The notes: generated from the sequence alone by a model not told the origin. DNA of 58,413 bases from Synechococcales cyanobacterium S06 (GCA_011391125.1 JAABRE010000026.1:1-58413), one strand, 5' to 3'. Positions 16,198-25,286 are shown, numbered from the stretch's first letter. Translations and numbers: made by a program.

Positions 16198-16242
16198 AGT
16201 TAACTGATAACTGATAACTGATAACTGTTAACTGATAACTGA
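16198..16242. repeat. (AACTGAT)n heptamer tract
   Basis: Six near-perfect AACTGAT units between the S8 peptidase and dihydroorotase-like genes. The 244-base gap (16009-16252) also holds a degenerate AGTAAAAAGTAAGAAG stretch; I see no gene there. Confidence 0.85.
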
Positions 16243-16252
16243 AATGACGATC

Positions 16253-17506
16253 TTATAATCTGATTATTTTTCCTTTTATTTCTGATCCTAATAAATGGGT
16301 ATTATAGCAAAGAGAATTTAGGTTTTTAGGTGTTACTTTCTGGCTTTCATTAGGATTAAATAGAACTAAATCTGGGCTATTTCCTACTGCAATTGATGGC
16401 ATTTCTTGTAATAAAATCTGAGCCGGATTTTGGCTTAATACTTGCCATAATTTTAAGGGAGAAATTAACCCTTTTTCAACCAAGTTTTCCCATAATAATG
16501 ATAGCGCAAATTCTAAACCGATCGCCCCCGCCGGCGCTTCCCCAAAGCTGACTGTTTTTTCTTCGTAAGTGAAGCCTTGGTGATCAATGGCGATCGCCTC
16601 GATTACTCCTTCTTTGATTCCCTGAATCAAGGCCTGTTGATCTTCGGGGTTGCCCAATGGTGGTTCTAACCTCAAATTCGGGTCATAATTGGCGATCGCC
16701 CCAGTATTGGCGATTAAGTGCAGCCATGTGGTGGAAGCGCTAACTGGTAGGCCTTTTGCCTTTGCTTCGGCGATTAGTTCTACACCTCGTGCCGTGGAAA
16801 TGCGCATCAAATGGACAGGTGTACCAATAGCGGCGACTAATTCAAGGATGGTGGCGATCGCCGTTGTTTCCGTCAGCGCTGGATTGCCGGGGAGTCCAAA
16901 GGCGATCGAGTTGATTCCTTCGCGCATAACTCCACTACCGCGCAATTTCCTATTATTAGGAAATAAAGCAACGGGTTTATTAAAAGGTTTAAGATACTCT
17001 AAAATTCGACGTAATAAAGCTAAATTTTCCAGGGATTTACTATCAGAAAACCCGACAATTCCTGAGTGAGCTAATTCCGCCAATTCTGTCATTTTTTCCC
17101 CTTCTAAATTGACAGTTAAAGCGCCCCAAATATTGACCCTTATTTTCCTTGACAAATTGGCAATTTTATGCTGTAAAAAAGTTATGGCGGCGGCCTGATC
17201 AAGGGTGGGATTAGTATCAGGTAAAATGTTAATTTGGCTGAAACCTCCTGCTTGTGCAGCAGTTAATAAACTATCTAAAGTTTCCCTTTCTTCAAAACCC
17301 GGCTCACCGGAATGACTATATAAATCGATCAAACCTGGTCCTAATATTAAACCTTCCCCATCAATAATATTGGTCTCAGTTTCGTTAACTTCGATGTTAT
17401 TTTCGATCGCCTTAATTAGCTGATTTTCTAACAAAATATCAGTAATTTGATCGGTATGATTAACAGGGTCTAATAATCTAACTTTTTTTATTAATAATTT
17501 GCTCAT
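16253..17506 (-). CDS. Dihydroorotase-like protein, metal site degenerate
   Basis: 417 residues from the ATG at 17504-17506; an upstream in-frame extension to 17614 translates a repeat and is rejected. The amidohydrolase fold is clear: LGPGLIDLY...EPGFEERET, DTNPTLD, RISTARGVELIAEAKAKGLPVSAS, and FGEAPAGAIGLEFALSL. Nearly every metal ligand of active dihydroorotase is changed: H-x-H is Y-S-H, HVST is RIST, PHHL is TWLHL, and DHAPH is DHQGF. The usual Arg after H-x-H (LREPG) is Gly. It is therefore probably the non-catalytic paralogue type (PyrC-prime-like), which in other bacteria partners aspartate carbamoyltransferase. An active enzyme should exist elsewhere. A similar sequence occurs in other cyanobacteria, from memory. 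Confidence 0.8.
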   Translation of the reverse strand: MSKLLIKKVRLLDPVNHTDQITDILLENQLIKAIENNIEVNETETNIIDGEGLILGPGLIDLYSHSGEPGFEERETLDSLLTAAQAGGFSQINILPDTNPTLDQAAAITFLQHKIANLSRKIRVNIWGALTVNLEGEKMTELAELAHSGIVGFSDSKSLENLALLRRILEYLKPFNKPVALFPNNRKLRGSGVMREGINSIAFGLPGNPALTETTAIATILELVAAIGTPVHLMRISTARGVELIAEAKAKGLPVSASTTWLHLIANTGAIANYDPNLRLEPPLGNPEDQQALIQGIKEGVIEAIAIDHQGFTYEEKTVSFGEAPAGAIGLEFALSLLWENLVEKGLISPLKLWQVLSQNPAQILLQEMPSIAVGNSPDLVLFNPNESQKVTPKNLNSLCYNTHLLGSEIKGKIIRL

Positions 17507-17591
17507 AAATTGACCTTTAATAAATTTTGATCCCCCCCTAACCCACCTTAAAAAGCAGGACTGTTTCCAAGTCGGGCTCATAATTTGAAGA

Positions 17592-17632
17592 CCCTCACCC
17601 CCCACCCCCCTCATCCCAAAGGGAGAGGGGGA
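17592..17632. repeat. CCCTC..GAGGG interspersed hairpin repeat
   Basis: C-rich run followed by CCCAAAGGGAGAGGGGG, which can pair back on it. It lies just upstream of the dihydroorotase-like start, in a 301-base gap (17507-17807) with no other gene. Same family as the copy inside cobN. Confidence 0.7.
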
Positions 17633-17807
17633 GCTTATTTCCTACTATTTTAAACTGTTTTTTTACTATTATCAAAAAGGTATTTAAACTAATATTAGGC
17701 AAGGGTTTCAAAAATAGAAAAATTTACTTTGAAACAGTTTCCCTGCCTAAAAAAGGGAGAATAGAATTTTAAATAGTGGGGGGAAACCGCTCCTCTACTA
17801 ATTATAA

Positions 17808-18644
17808 TTAACCTTTAACACCACTACTAATATTAGTAGGAATAATATATCTTTGCACAAACAGGAACAAAATTAACACGGGAATAATGGAAATGACGGA
17901 ACCAGCCGCAATGATACGCCAATCAAGGGAAAAAGTGCCGGCTAAAGTAGCAACTCCTAAAGGTAAAGTGTAATATTCGGGTTTATCTAACACAATTAAA
18001 GGCCATAAAAAGTCACTCCAGGAGGCAATAAAAGTAAAAATTGCCAATGTAACCAAGGCAGGTTTAACCGCGGGAATCATCACATTGTACCAGATTCCCA
18101 ACTCAGAACAACCATCCATTCTGGCTGCTTCTTCTAACTCTTTGGGTACACCTTGAAAGGCTTGACGTAATAAAAATATCCCGAAAGCAGAGGCGATATT
18201 GGGTAAAATTACCCCTAAATAATTATTCTTTAAACCGAATTGAATGATCAGAATATATAGGGGAATCATTACTATTTGAAAAGGGATCATGATGGTGGAA
18301 ATTATCAGAGCAAAAATGAGCTTTTTCCCTTTAAAATCTAATCTTGCAAGGGGATAAGCGGCTAAAGAACAAAACAGCAAATTTAAAACGACACTTAAGA
18401 CAGCAACAAAGGTACTATTCCCTAAATAAGTAGCAAAAGGATAGGTTTCCCAGACGGTTTTAAAGTTATTTAAAGTGGGTTGTTTAGGTAATAATTGGGG
18501 AGGAAAACTAAACACATTTTCGGTGGGGGATTTTAGGGAGGTGCTAATTAACCAAAGCAAGGGAAATAACATTAAGATGGCGATAATTATTAAGATTACA
18601 TAAGTGCCGATTATTTGCCAGTTTATTTGCTGTTTATTTTGCAT
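17808..18644 (-). CDS. Carbohydrate ABC transporter permease, MalG type
   Basis: 278 residues with six predicted membrane segments and the EAA loop EEAARMDGCSELGIWYNVMIP near 190-210 that docks on the ATPase. The opening LMLFPLLWLISTSLK and closing VQRYIIPTNISSGVKG are typical of MalG/UgpE-type inner-membrane permeases for sugars or polyols. No binding protein, partner permease or ATPase is adjacent, so it is an orphan component. Its start overlaps the end of the HNH nuclease gene by 11 bases. The substrate cannot be read from the sequence; GgtD-like is one possibility. Confidence 0.85.
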   Translation of the reverse strand: MQNKQQINWQIIGTYVILIIIAILMLFPLLWLISTSLKSPTENVFSFPPQLLPKQPTLNNFKTVWETYPFATYLGNSTFVAVLSVVLNLLFCSLAAYPLARLDFKGKKLIFALIISTIMIPFQIVMIPLYILIIQFGLKNNYLGVILPNIASAFGIFLLRQAFQGVPKELEEAARMDGCSELGIWYNVMIPAVKPALVTLAIFTFIASWSDFLWPLIVLDKPEYYTLPLGVATLAGTFSLDWRIIAAGSVISIIPVLILFLFVQRYIIPTNISSGVKG

Positions 18645-19035
18645 ATATTTTTTTCCTTTCTGTTAGTCTATCTTCATTATTTAACTTTAATAAAACCACC
18701 GTAGTTCTTCCTTCTGGAGTTAAGCCGACAATGGTGAAGTTTTCCAAAACAAAATGTTTTGACCATGGTTGTTTTCTGGGATGAAATAAAAAACTAAATT
18801 CCCCCGTAAGTGGATCATAAGAACCTAAATCTGTTCCTTTATAGCGATTACAACGCCAACAAGTGTAAGCTAAATTATTTTCTTCTGTTTTCCCTCCATG
18901 TTTTTCGGCAATAATATGATCAATTTCAAAAGGAAAAAATGATAAATTATCAGACATTAAACAATATTCACATCTATTTTTAGCCCTTTCTGGAACTAAA
19001 CGACGTAAATAAGTATTAATATAAGTTTTACTCAT
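18634..19035 (-). CDS. HNH endonuclease
   Basis: 133 residues from the ATG at 19033-19035, chosen because AAGGAG lies just upstream; a frame extending to 19050 runs past this site. The HNH core reads IDHIIAEKHGGKTEENN followed by NLAYTCWRCNRYKG. The CxxC pairs CEYC and CWRC form the structural zinc site. It overlaps the preceding small gene by 8 bases and the following permease gene by 11, a compact unit. The small gene plus HNH pair recurs in many cyanobacteria, as far as I recall; whether it is a toxin-antitoxin or repair unit is unknown. Confidence 0.85.
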   Translation of the reverse strand: MSKTYINTYLRRLVPERAKNRCEYCLMSDNLSFFPFEIDHIIAEKHGGKTEENNLAYTCWRCNRYKGTDLGSYDPLTGEFSFLFHPRKQPWSKHFVLENFTIVGLTPEGRTTVVLLKLNNEDRLTERKKIYAK

Positions 19036-19381
19036 CTGCTCCTTTCTCACTCTTGAAAAGAGTACCTGCTTTTAACATAATAATTAAATGTTCAATACGT
19101 TCATATTCTGCTAATTCTTCGGCCTCATTTAAGGTTAAATTCCCCATTTTACTATGATTTAATAATGTTTGTAAACGTTCAATCATTTCTGTAGTGGGAC
19201 GAAATTCCCTAATTTCTTCTGGAGTTGGTCCATTGGCTAAAAAATTTACTATGTATTGATATATTTTTGCTGGTAAAGGAGGTTGTTCTAAACTAAGGGC
19301 TAAAAATTCCGGCAGGCGATCGCCTATTCCTAACAGTTTTTCCCCTAATTCATCGGGTATTTCTAACGTAATTTTGGTCAT
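19028..19381 (-). CDS. Small conserved cyanobacterial protein paired with the HNH nuclease
   Basis: 117 residues opening with TKITLEIPDELGEKL, which resembles the first strand and helix of ribbon-helix-helix-type antitoxins. It continues with LPEFLALSLEQPP and PTPEEIREFRPTTEMIERLQTLL, then an acidic helix (NEAEELAEYERIEHLI). It has no catalytic motif. It is translationally coupled to the HNH nuclease gene (8-base overlap). An antitoxin or regulator role is inferred from the N-terminal motif and position only. Confidence 0.7.
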   Translation of the reverse strand: MTKITLEIPDELGEKLLGIGDRLPEFLALSLEQPPLPAKIYQYIVNFLANGPTPEEIREFRPTTEMIERLQTLLNHSKMGNLTLNEAEELAEYERIEHLIIMLKAGTLFKSEKGADE

Positions 19382-19630
19382 GTTTAATAAGTTTAAGATA
19401 ATTAGATTAGTATGGCATTACTAGGTAAATTGTAACAGATTTAAGATAATCCATTTAGATTGTCAGGTGCGTCACCATGGACAGAATAATTGCTTAAAAC
19501 CAAAACTTATCTATATGACGCAGCAAACCAACTTTACAAAATCTTTATAATTTTTCTGGCAATTTACTTTATAATTAAAATAATTAAAATTATAATGAAT
19601 CAAAAAAAATATTTACTTTGGGAAAAAAAT

Positions 19631-20521
19631 ATGATAAATACTTCTAAAATAAAACTGCTCGCTTTGGCAGTTGGTACAACCCTCAGCACTTTCTCGGTTA
19701 TGTCTGCTCCAGCTTTGGCCGCAGTCGCAACAATTGGATCGGGAAACTGTAATGGTGCTAGTATAGGGTCCTATTTATTAAATCAAGGTATTCAAGAAGA
19801 TACTTTTAAAACAAATTGCAGTACAACGGATATAGGAATTGTTCAAGGTAGAACGGGTGGCGCTTCAACTTATGAGATTGGGATTGGTCTTAATGGTGCT
19901 CAAGCTGGACTTACGGATCAGTTAGATTTACCAAGTGGATGGGTAGATGAAACAACTTATTATTGGAAACTTGTATGGGATACAAACGATCCCGTTCCCT
20001 TTCCTGAGGATAGCTTAGGTGGAGGTACAGCACAATTTTATCTTTATAGTGATACTGGTTATTCTACTCAAATTGGTAGTGTTCTTGATTATTCCTTTAT
20101 CGGTAATCTTGATACCTTTAACGCACTTGGTTTAGTTGTGAGAGCAGATGATCTTACTGGGTATGGAACTGGGACAACCATGAATCTTACCCTTAATGAA
20201 GTTAAGACTAATCTCGGTATTCTTGAAGATTTGGACACTAACGCTCTATCAATTACAGCTACTTCAGGAACAACACGATATGATAAACAATTTTTGACAA
20301 TTAACCCTAGTGGTGGAAATACCGAATTTACTGAATTACGGGGTACTGTTAAGGTTGATTATGTCAATAATTCTTTTAATCCATTAACTCCTAGTTTACA
20401 ATCTGCTGGAATTGGTTTTGAAATTAAATTATTTGATCCTCCGGTTACAACACCCGAACCAGGTGTAATGTTAGGTTTATTGGGTGTAGGAATGTTTGGT
20501 TCAAGATTGAAAAAACGATAA
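19631..20521 (+). CDS. PEP-CTERM sorting-domain protein
   Basis: 296 residues from the ATG at 19631, which begins a clear signal peptide (KIKLLALAVGTTLSTFSVMSAPALA). The longer frame from 19490 is very AT-rich and is rejected. The mature part is rich in Thr, Gly and Asp, probably beta-sandwich. It ends in TTPEPGVMLGLLGVGMFGSRLKKR-type sequence: Pro-Glu-Pro, a hydrophobic helix and basic residues, the signal for exosortase processing. Two Cys near the N terminus (GNCNG, TNCST) may pair. No exosortase gene lies nearby. Function unknown; probably surface or extracellular matrix. Confidence 0.85.
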   Translation: MINTSKIKLLALAVGTTLSTFSVMSAPALAAVATIGSGNCNGASIGSYLLNQGIQEDTFKTNCSTTDIGIVQGRTGGASTYEIGIGLNGAQAGLTDQLDLPSGWVDETTYYWKLVWDTNDPVPFPEDSLGGGTAQFYLYSDTGYSTQIGSVLDYSFIGNLDTFNALGLVVRADDLTGYGTGTTMNLTLNEVKTNLGILEDLDTNALSITATSGTTRYDKQFLTINPSGGNTEFTELRGTVKVDYVNNSFNPLTPSLQSAGIGFEIKLFDPPVTTPEPGVMLGLLGVGMFGSRLKKR

Positions 20522-20531
20522 AAAATAGATA

Positions 20532-20694
20532 GTAGGGTGTGTTAGCGACAGCGTAACGCACCAACTCTTAAATAGGGTGGTGCGTTACATTAGCATTAAC
20601 GCACCCTACTTGCTTGGTGCGTTACATTATGATTAACGCACCCTACTTGCTTGGTGCGTTACATTAGCATTAACGCACCCTACTTGCGTTATAT
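20532..20694. repeat. Triplicated GGTGCGTTA/TAACGCACC hairpin cluster
   Basis: A GGTGTGTTAGCG...CGTAACGCACC hairpin followed by three tandem units of TGGTGCGTTACATTA(G/T)(C/G)ATTAACGCACCCTACTTGC. Each unit is itself an inverted repeat. It lies between the converging PEP-CTERM and AEC transporter genes. A related single copy is at 25606-25671. Confidence 0.85.
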
Positions 20695-20721
20695 TGTCAT
20701 TAAGACATCTTCCTACTTTAA

Positions 20722-21615
20722 TTATAATATTTCAATTAACCAACTTGAAAATATGAGGGCGATGGGTAAAGATAAGGAGATTAAGTTAGCTAAAAATGCC
20801 GTGTCTAGGTTATTTTCTTCGGTGAAAACTAGGGTGATTAAACTTGGTGGTAAAGATGAACCAACTAAGACGGCGGTTTTTTCGATTCCTGATAATCCAA
20901 AGATATTACTAATAATTAATCCTAGCATTAAACCGATCGCCGTTTTCAAGAAAATTGTCAAGGAAGCTAATTTTAGATCCCGCAAATTTAGGTTAAATTC
21001 TAAACTTAACATGAGAAATAATAACAAGAGAAAACTGTTACTTATCATGGTTAAAAAATTAAGAATAATAGGGGAATTAAAACCGATTATATTTAAGAAA
21101 ATACCAATTAAGACGGCATAAATTACCGGATTTTTTAAGATTTGTTGCAAAAATATTGGCAAATTAACTTTATTTTCAAGATTAAAAGTAGTTGCTAAAA
21201 ATGGTATGAAAATAAAGAGAGTGATTACTTGACTTAAGTCGAATAAAATCATTCGCGATAAACCGAAATCGCCGAAGGTTAAAAACATCAAGGGAAAGGC
21301 GATCGCCCCACCTTCCCAAGTAGGAAAAGCGGTAATAAAAGCACCCCTTTTTTGAGTTTCTAACTGCAATAAATGGGCGAATAAATAAGCGAAAATAAAC
21401 AAAAAAAACAGGACAAACCAAGCAGATAGTGGCAAAAAGATTAACTCAAAAGTAAATTTTACCGTCATTAAAGACTTAATAATTAAAGCAGGAATTATTA
21501 ACTTTGATAACAATTGACCGAATAATTTACCGTCTTTTTTCGAGATAATTCCCTGTTTTTTAAGGAAGATTCCACAGCAAAAAAGTAGCAATAAAGGAAT
21601 AATTTTTTCTAACAT
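20722..21615 (-). CDS. AEC-family (auxin efflux carrier-like) transporter
   Basis: 297 residues with about ten hydrophobic segments. The protein opens LEKIIPLLLLFCCGIFLKKQG and carries the AEC signature near LFGQLLSKLIIPALIIKSL, plus a second-half repeat beginning near FLQQILKNPVIYAVLIGI. Family members move organic acids or other small anions across the inner membrane; the substrate here is unknown. It is a single gene, with repeat-rich DNA on both sides. Confidence 0.85.
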   Translation of the reverse strand: MLEKIIPLLLLFCCGIFLKKQGIISKKDGKLFGQLLSKLIIPALIIKSLMTVKFTFELIFLPLSAWFVLFFLFIFAYLFAHLLQLETQKRGAFITAFPTWEGGAIAFPLMFLTFGDFGLSRMILFDLSQVITLFIFIPFLATTFNLENKVNLPIFLQQILKNPVIYAVLIGIFLNIIGFNSPIILNFLTMISNSFLLLLFLMLSLEFNLNLRDLKLASLTIFLKTAIGLMLGLIISNIFGLSGIEKTAVLVGSSLPPSLITLVFTEENNLDTAFLANLISLSLPIALIFSSWLIEIL

Positions 21616-21624
21616 TTATGAATC

Positions 21625-21666
21625 CCTCACGCCCCTTCCCCCCTCATCCCAAAGGGAGAGGGGGAA
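21625..21666. repeat. CCCTC..GAGGG interspersed hairpin repeat
   Basis: C-rich run plus CCCAAAGGGAGAGGGGG, the same family as at 17592. The whole gap 21616-22094 holds only repeats: this one, a CCACCTCGAAAT..ATTTCGAGGTGG hairpin (21719-21743), MITE copy A, and two further C-rich hairpins at 21970-22003 and 22045-22093. Confidence 0.7.
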
Positions 21667-21778
21667 AAAAGAGGCAAAATTGCGTTTTTTAGTCCCTTTA
21701 GGAGACTTAGGCTATTAGCCACCTCGAAATTTATTTCGAGGTGGGTTAACGGTGCGAAACCATTATCCGCTTTGGACT

Positions 21779-21906
21779 TATAGTGATTCCAATTAAGATT
21801 AAAACAGTTGAAAAATAGGTTCGTAGTTGCGCTTTAGCGCTTCTTAGGACTAAAGTCCAACAACAAACTAAAAACTTTTGTTTAATTTTTATTTGGAATT
21901 ACTATA
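21779..21906 (+). mobile_element. MITE copy A (128 bp, TA-flanked)
   Basis: Non-coding element with terminal inverted repeats TATAGTGATTCC and GGAATTACTATA. Its interior holds the palindromes GCGCTTTAGCGC and GGACTAAAGTCC. It is identical over its full length to copy B (34879-35006). Outside the ends the flanks GCTTTGGACT and AGTCCAAAGC are themselves inverted, so it seems to have inserted in an older palindrome. The TA-ended design fits IS630/Tc1-type transposases; none is in the window. Confidence 0.85.
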
Positions 21907-22044
21907 AGTCCAAAGCTAATAGGTAAAGTCAACTAAAGTGACTAAGAATTACTGTAATTCGAGAATGAAAACACCCTCATCCCAAAGGGAGAGGGGGAAA
22001 AAAGAGGCAAAATATCAACTAAAAAGGCGATTATTTTTTCTAAC

Positions 22045-22093
22045 ATTTATTTATGACTCCCACTCCCCGTGGGAGAGGGTTGGGGTGAGGGAA
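22045..22093. repeat. CCCTC..GAGGG interspersed hairpin repeat
   Basis: CCCACTCCCCGTGGGAGAGGGTTGGGG-type inverted repeat ending just at the stop of the lumenal pentapeptide gene. A shorter relative is at 21970-22003. Confidence 0.65.
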
Positions 22094-22094
22094 A

Positions 22095-22577
22095 TTAATA
22101 ACACATCAAAGTGTCTCTGGTGTCGCGGCCAGTTGTGGGATTAGTCCCCGTGGCACGTTCGCAGAGTTTATCGGCAATATCTTGACGCAAAATTACATCG
22201 GTAAAATCCGCACCATCAATGACAGAACCATCAAACATGACTTGAGTAGCAAAAGCACCTTCTAAAACCGCATCTTTTAAATTAGCACGGGTGAGGCGGG
22301 AAGCATCAAGGGTAGCATTTTTCAAATTCGCTCCCTCAAAATTCGCACCGGATAAACTAGAAGAAAAAAAGTGCACACCTTCCAAATTAGCATGACTAAA
22401 ATTAGCTTTGCGCAGATTAGCATGATCAAAACTAGCATCCCGCAAATCTTGACCAGAAAAATCCTCACCAATTAAAGTACGATTGTTGTAATCAGTAGCC
22501 CAAACTGGCGTAATGACAAGGGTTAGAGACATTACAGCTACCAGCAAACACACTAAGATATAATTTATTAATTTCAT
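22095..22577 (-). CDS. Secreted (thylakoid-lumen type) pentapeptide-repeat protein
   Basis: 160 residues with a signal peptide (LVCLLVAVMSLTLVITPVWA) and about 14 pentapeptide repeats (LRKANFSHANLEGV, LKNATLDASRL). It ends in a tail with two Cys in DKLCERATG and DTLMCY, which can form a disulfide. This plan matches the lumenal pentapeptide proteins of cyanobacteria and chloroplasts (TL17/TL20 type). The lumen location is an inference from those homologues. No functional partner is adjacent. Confidence 0.8.
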   Translation of the reverse strand: MKLINYILVCLLVAVMSLTLVITPVWATDYNNRTLIGEDFSGQDLRDASFDHANLRKANFSHANLEGVHFFSSSLSGANFEGANLKNATLDASRLTRANLKDAVLEGAFATQVMFDGSVIDGADFTDVILRQDIADKLCERATGTNPTTGRDTRDTLMCY

Positions 22578-22830
22578 TTTCTTTAATCAAAATTAATTAT
22601 CAATATTTAATAATAATATTACTGTAGTGCGTGATATTTTAAATCTAATCTGTTTCTGATTAATTTTTCTATCTAACGCCGCACTTTATATCTGTCTTAA
22701 ATTCTGCTCCGAAAAACGCGACGAGTAGCTGCATCGTGATGTTTCCTTCCTGTTTCAGACAAGTTAATTTTAATACCTTAAGATGGTGCGTCACACAAAC
22801 AAAATTAGGGCTAAAGCCCAACAACGAACC
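22578..22830. other. Gap with a MITE fragment
   Basis: 253 bases with no gene. At 22806-22832 the sequence GGGCTAAAGCCCAACAACGAACC is a diverged piece of the MITE interior that reaches the stop codon of the PBP gene. The rest shows nothing recognisable. Confidence 0.5.
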
Positions 22831-25056
22831 TTAATTGTCACTGGTGACTTGTTTCATGTATTTTCCCCATAAAGCAGCGGCTTGACCAGAACTTCCAGAA
22901 GTCGGCGAATTATCATCATTTCCTAACCATATTCCTGTGACTAAATTTTGATTGGGAATATAACCAATAAACCATAAATCCACATAAAGATTAGTAGTTC
23001 CAGTCTTACCTGCTTCCCCTAAACCAAGGGATGCAGCTTTACCTGTACCCGATGTTACCACACCTTGTAATAAAGAAGTCATGGTGTTAGCAACAAATTC
23101 AGAAATGGCTTTTTTGCTACTATTTTTATCTTCAGCAAATTTATAAATGATGCGGCAAGTTTCTCGTTTTTTATAATCAGTACAATCGCCACCATCACGG
23201 ATTATATTAATACCATGGGGGCGATTCCAGATACCACGATTTGCGAAAGTAGCATAAGCTCCTGTCATTTCTAAAACAGTCGTTTCACTCTGTCCTAAAA
23301 TCAAGCCTGGTACAGGATTTAACGGAGATTTAACGCCTAATTTTTCTGCCATTTCCACTACTTTATTTAAGCCCACATCCTTAGCAATACGCAAGCTTGG
23401 CGAATTTTCTGATTGCGCCAAAGCTTGAAACATATTAATATCACCGCCGCTTCTTTCACAAGGTTTATACTGTTGGTTTTTCCAAAGTAAACCAGCACAA
23501 GTATATAATTTATAGGGTGAAATACCACTTTCTAAAGCTGCGGAATATGCAAAAACTTTAAAAGTTGAACCAGGCTGCCTTTTAGCTTGGGTAGCGCGAT
23601 TAAATTGACTTTTATTGTAGTCAACTCCGCCAGTCATAGCCAAAATTCCGCCATTTTTACTATTGAGGGTGACAACTGCTCCTTGGGAAAAACGGTAACT
23701 ATTGCCGTAATTGTTAACCGTATCTTTCAGAGCAGTTTCTGACTTTTTTTGGGTATCAAGATTAATGGTACTTTCCACGATAAAATTACCTTCCTTTGCC
23801 AAATCTTCACCCAATATTTGCTTTAATTCCTGATAGATATAACTATAAAAATAGGGCGCATTAATATTAGCAAAACTATCCCGAGCTTCATTACTAATAG
23901 AAATGCGAGATCTACGCGCGCGATTACCTTCTTCTTCGGTAATCATTCCTAACTGCACCATCCGCATAATAACGCGATTTCTCAACTGTAAAGCCGTGTT
24001 ATAATCTTGCACCGGATTGTAGGCATTGGGAGCGGGTAAAATAGCGACTAAAGTAGCAGATTCGGCGATGTCTAAATTAGCGGCCGACTTATTAAAATAA
24101 AACTGAGCTGCATCTTCAAAACCGTTACTTCCTACCCCTAAATAAACGCGATTCAAATATGTTTTGATGATTTCATCTTTACTATAAACAGCCTCCAATT
24201 TTAAAGCAACAATCATTTCTCTAATTTTTCTACCTGCGGTATTTTCCCGACCAACTTCCGTAAATAAACTGCGGGCCAATTGCTGAGTAATCGTACTTGC
24301 ACCTTGCCTATTTTCCTGAGTTAAATTGATCACAATTGCGCGTAAAATACCGAGAGGATCAACGCCAAAATGCCAATAAAAACGACTATCTTCAGAAGCA
24401 ATTAAAGCATCAGGTAAATAGGGAGAAAAATCCTTTAAATTTTTCAATTCTCGATGGGGGCGATTTTGCTGTTTTCTCAGGGGAACTTTCCCAGTTTGAT
24501 CATAAATTACCGTCGGTCCAATGAGCCCCGAAGGTAACGGATAAACAGGAACTTTCGCCCATTCTATCCCCAATAAAATAACAATCAAACCAAAAATTCC
24601 ACCACCACCAAAGAGACAAAAACGTATCAAATAAACCCACCAAGGAGGGGGATTATCATATCTAATTTCCACCGCATTTTTTAACTCCGGCGGACCTAAA
24701 GTGATTTTATCACCATGACGTAAAGAAAGAGATTTTATTTTGCATTTATTCTGATAAATACCATTAGTAGAATCCTTATCCTTAACAACAAAATGACGGG
24801 GATTTATCGGGTCCTTTTCTAATAACAAATGTACCTGACTAACCACCTCATTTCTAACCACAATATCAGAATTTCTGGAACTTCTACCTAATAAATAGCG
24901 ATCGCCAATCAACTTAAACGGCTTGCTTTCGCCCTCAATATACAATTGAGCGGTTTTTGCCCCTGGTTTCAAAACCACAGTTCCCACCCGTTGAATATTT
25001 TGAACGGCCTGTGTTACCATTTGAGAAAATTGAGTTTTAGGAGGTTGATCAGACAT
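22831..25056 (-). CDS. Class A penicillin-binding protein (PBP1) with N-terminal FHA domain
   Basis: Bifunctional peptidoglycan synthase of 741 residues. An FHA domain (about 60-130: YLLGRSSRNSDIVV, VSQVHLLLEKD, DSTNGIY) precedes a membrane anchor (143-165, FCLLFGGGGIFGLIVIL-like). Then come the GT51 transglycosylase (EDSRFYWHFGVDPLG; ASTITQQLARSLF) and the transpeptidase domain with the S-x-x-K box in RQPGSTFKVFAY, SEN-type box in AQSENSPS and KTG box in GEAGKTGTT. The FHA domain is on the cytoplasmic side and should read Thr phosphorylation, linking wall synthesis to Ser/Thr kinases. The FHA-PBP fusion is seen in cyanobacteria, from memory. Confidence 0.9.
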   Translation of the reverse strand: MSDQPPKTQFSQMVTQAVQNIQRVGTVVLKPGAKTAQLYIEGESKPFKLIGDRYLLGRSSRNSDIVVRNEVVSQVHLLLEKDPINPRHFVVKDKDSTNGIYQNKCKIKSLSLRHGDKITLGPPELKNAVEIRYDNPPPWWVYLIRFCLFGGGGIFGLIVILLGIEWAKVPVYPLPSGLIGPTVIYDQTGKVPLRKQQNRPHRELKNLKDFSPYLPDALIASEDSRFYWHFGVDPLGILRAIVINLTQENRQGASTITQQLARSLFTEVGRENTAGRKIREMIVALKLEAVYSKDEIIKTYLNRVYLGVGSNGFEDAAQFYFNKSAANLDIAESATLVAILPAPNAYNPVQDYNTALQLRNRVIMRMVQLGMITEEEGNRARRSRISISNEARDSFANINAPYFYSYIYQELKQILGEDLAKEGNFIVESTINLDTQKKSETALKDTVNNYGNSYRFSQGAVVTLNSKNGGILAMTGGVDYNKSQFNRATQAKRQPGSTFKVFAYSAALESGISPYKLYTCAGLLWKNQQYKPCERSGGDINMFQALAQSENSPSLRIAKDVGLNKVVEMAEKLGVKSPLNPVPGLILGQSETTVLEMTGAYATFANRGIWNRPHGINIIRDGGDCTDYKKRETCRIIYKFAEDKNSSKKAISEFVANTMTSLLQGVVTSGTGKAASLGLGEAGKTGTTNLYVDLWFIGYIPNQNLVTGIWLGNDDNSPTSGSSGQAAALWGKYMKQVTSDN

Positions 25057-25286
25057 AAAAAAATAGTAACTTGTTATTAATAATTAATGATAAAAAAAAG
25101 CCATAACCTAATTATAACAACCGATAACCCCCTTTGCGCCTTTGCGCCTTTGCGTGAGACAAAAACCCAAGATTATTAGATAGGGAAGCAAACTATTATT
25201 CAGAAGGAAATAACTGATTTGTTGCTATAATTTTAGGTAGCGTTAGGAGCGCTACCAATTAACAAATCTAATCAGATATTAACACA

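Noticed and set aside
17507-17614. N-terminal extension of the dihydroorotase-like gene
   Set aside because: It translates the C-rich hairpin repeat; the ATG at 17504-17506 begins the conserved sequence.
19490-19630. N-terminal extension of the PEP-CTERM gene
   Set aside because: AT-rich, hydrophobic text before an obvious signal peptide that starts at 19631.
20651-21121. Plus-strand frame opposite the AEC transporter
   Set aside because: Antisense of a membrane-protein gene; Lys-rich text from low-GC DNA.
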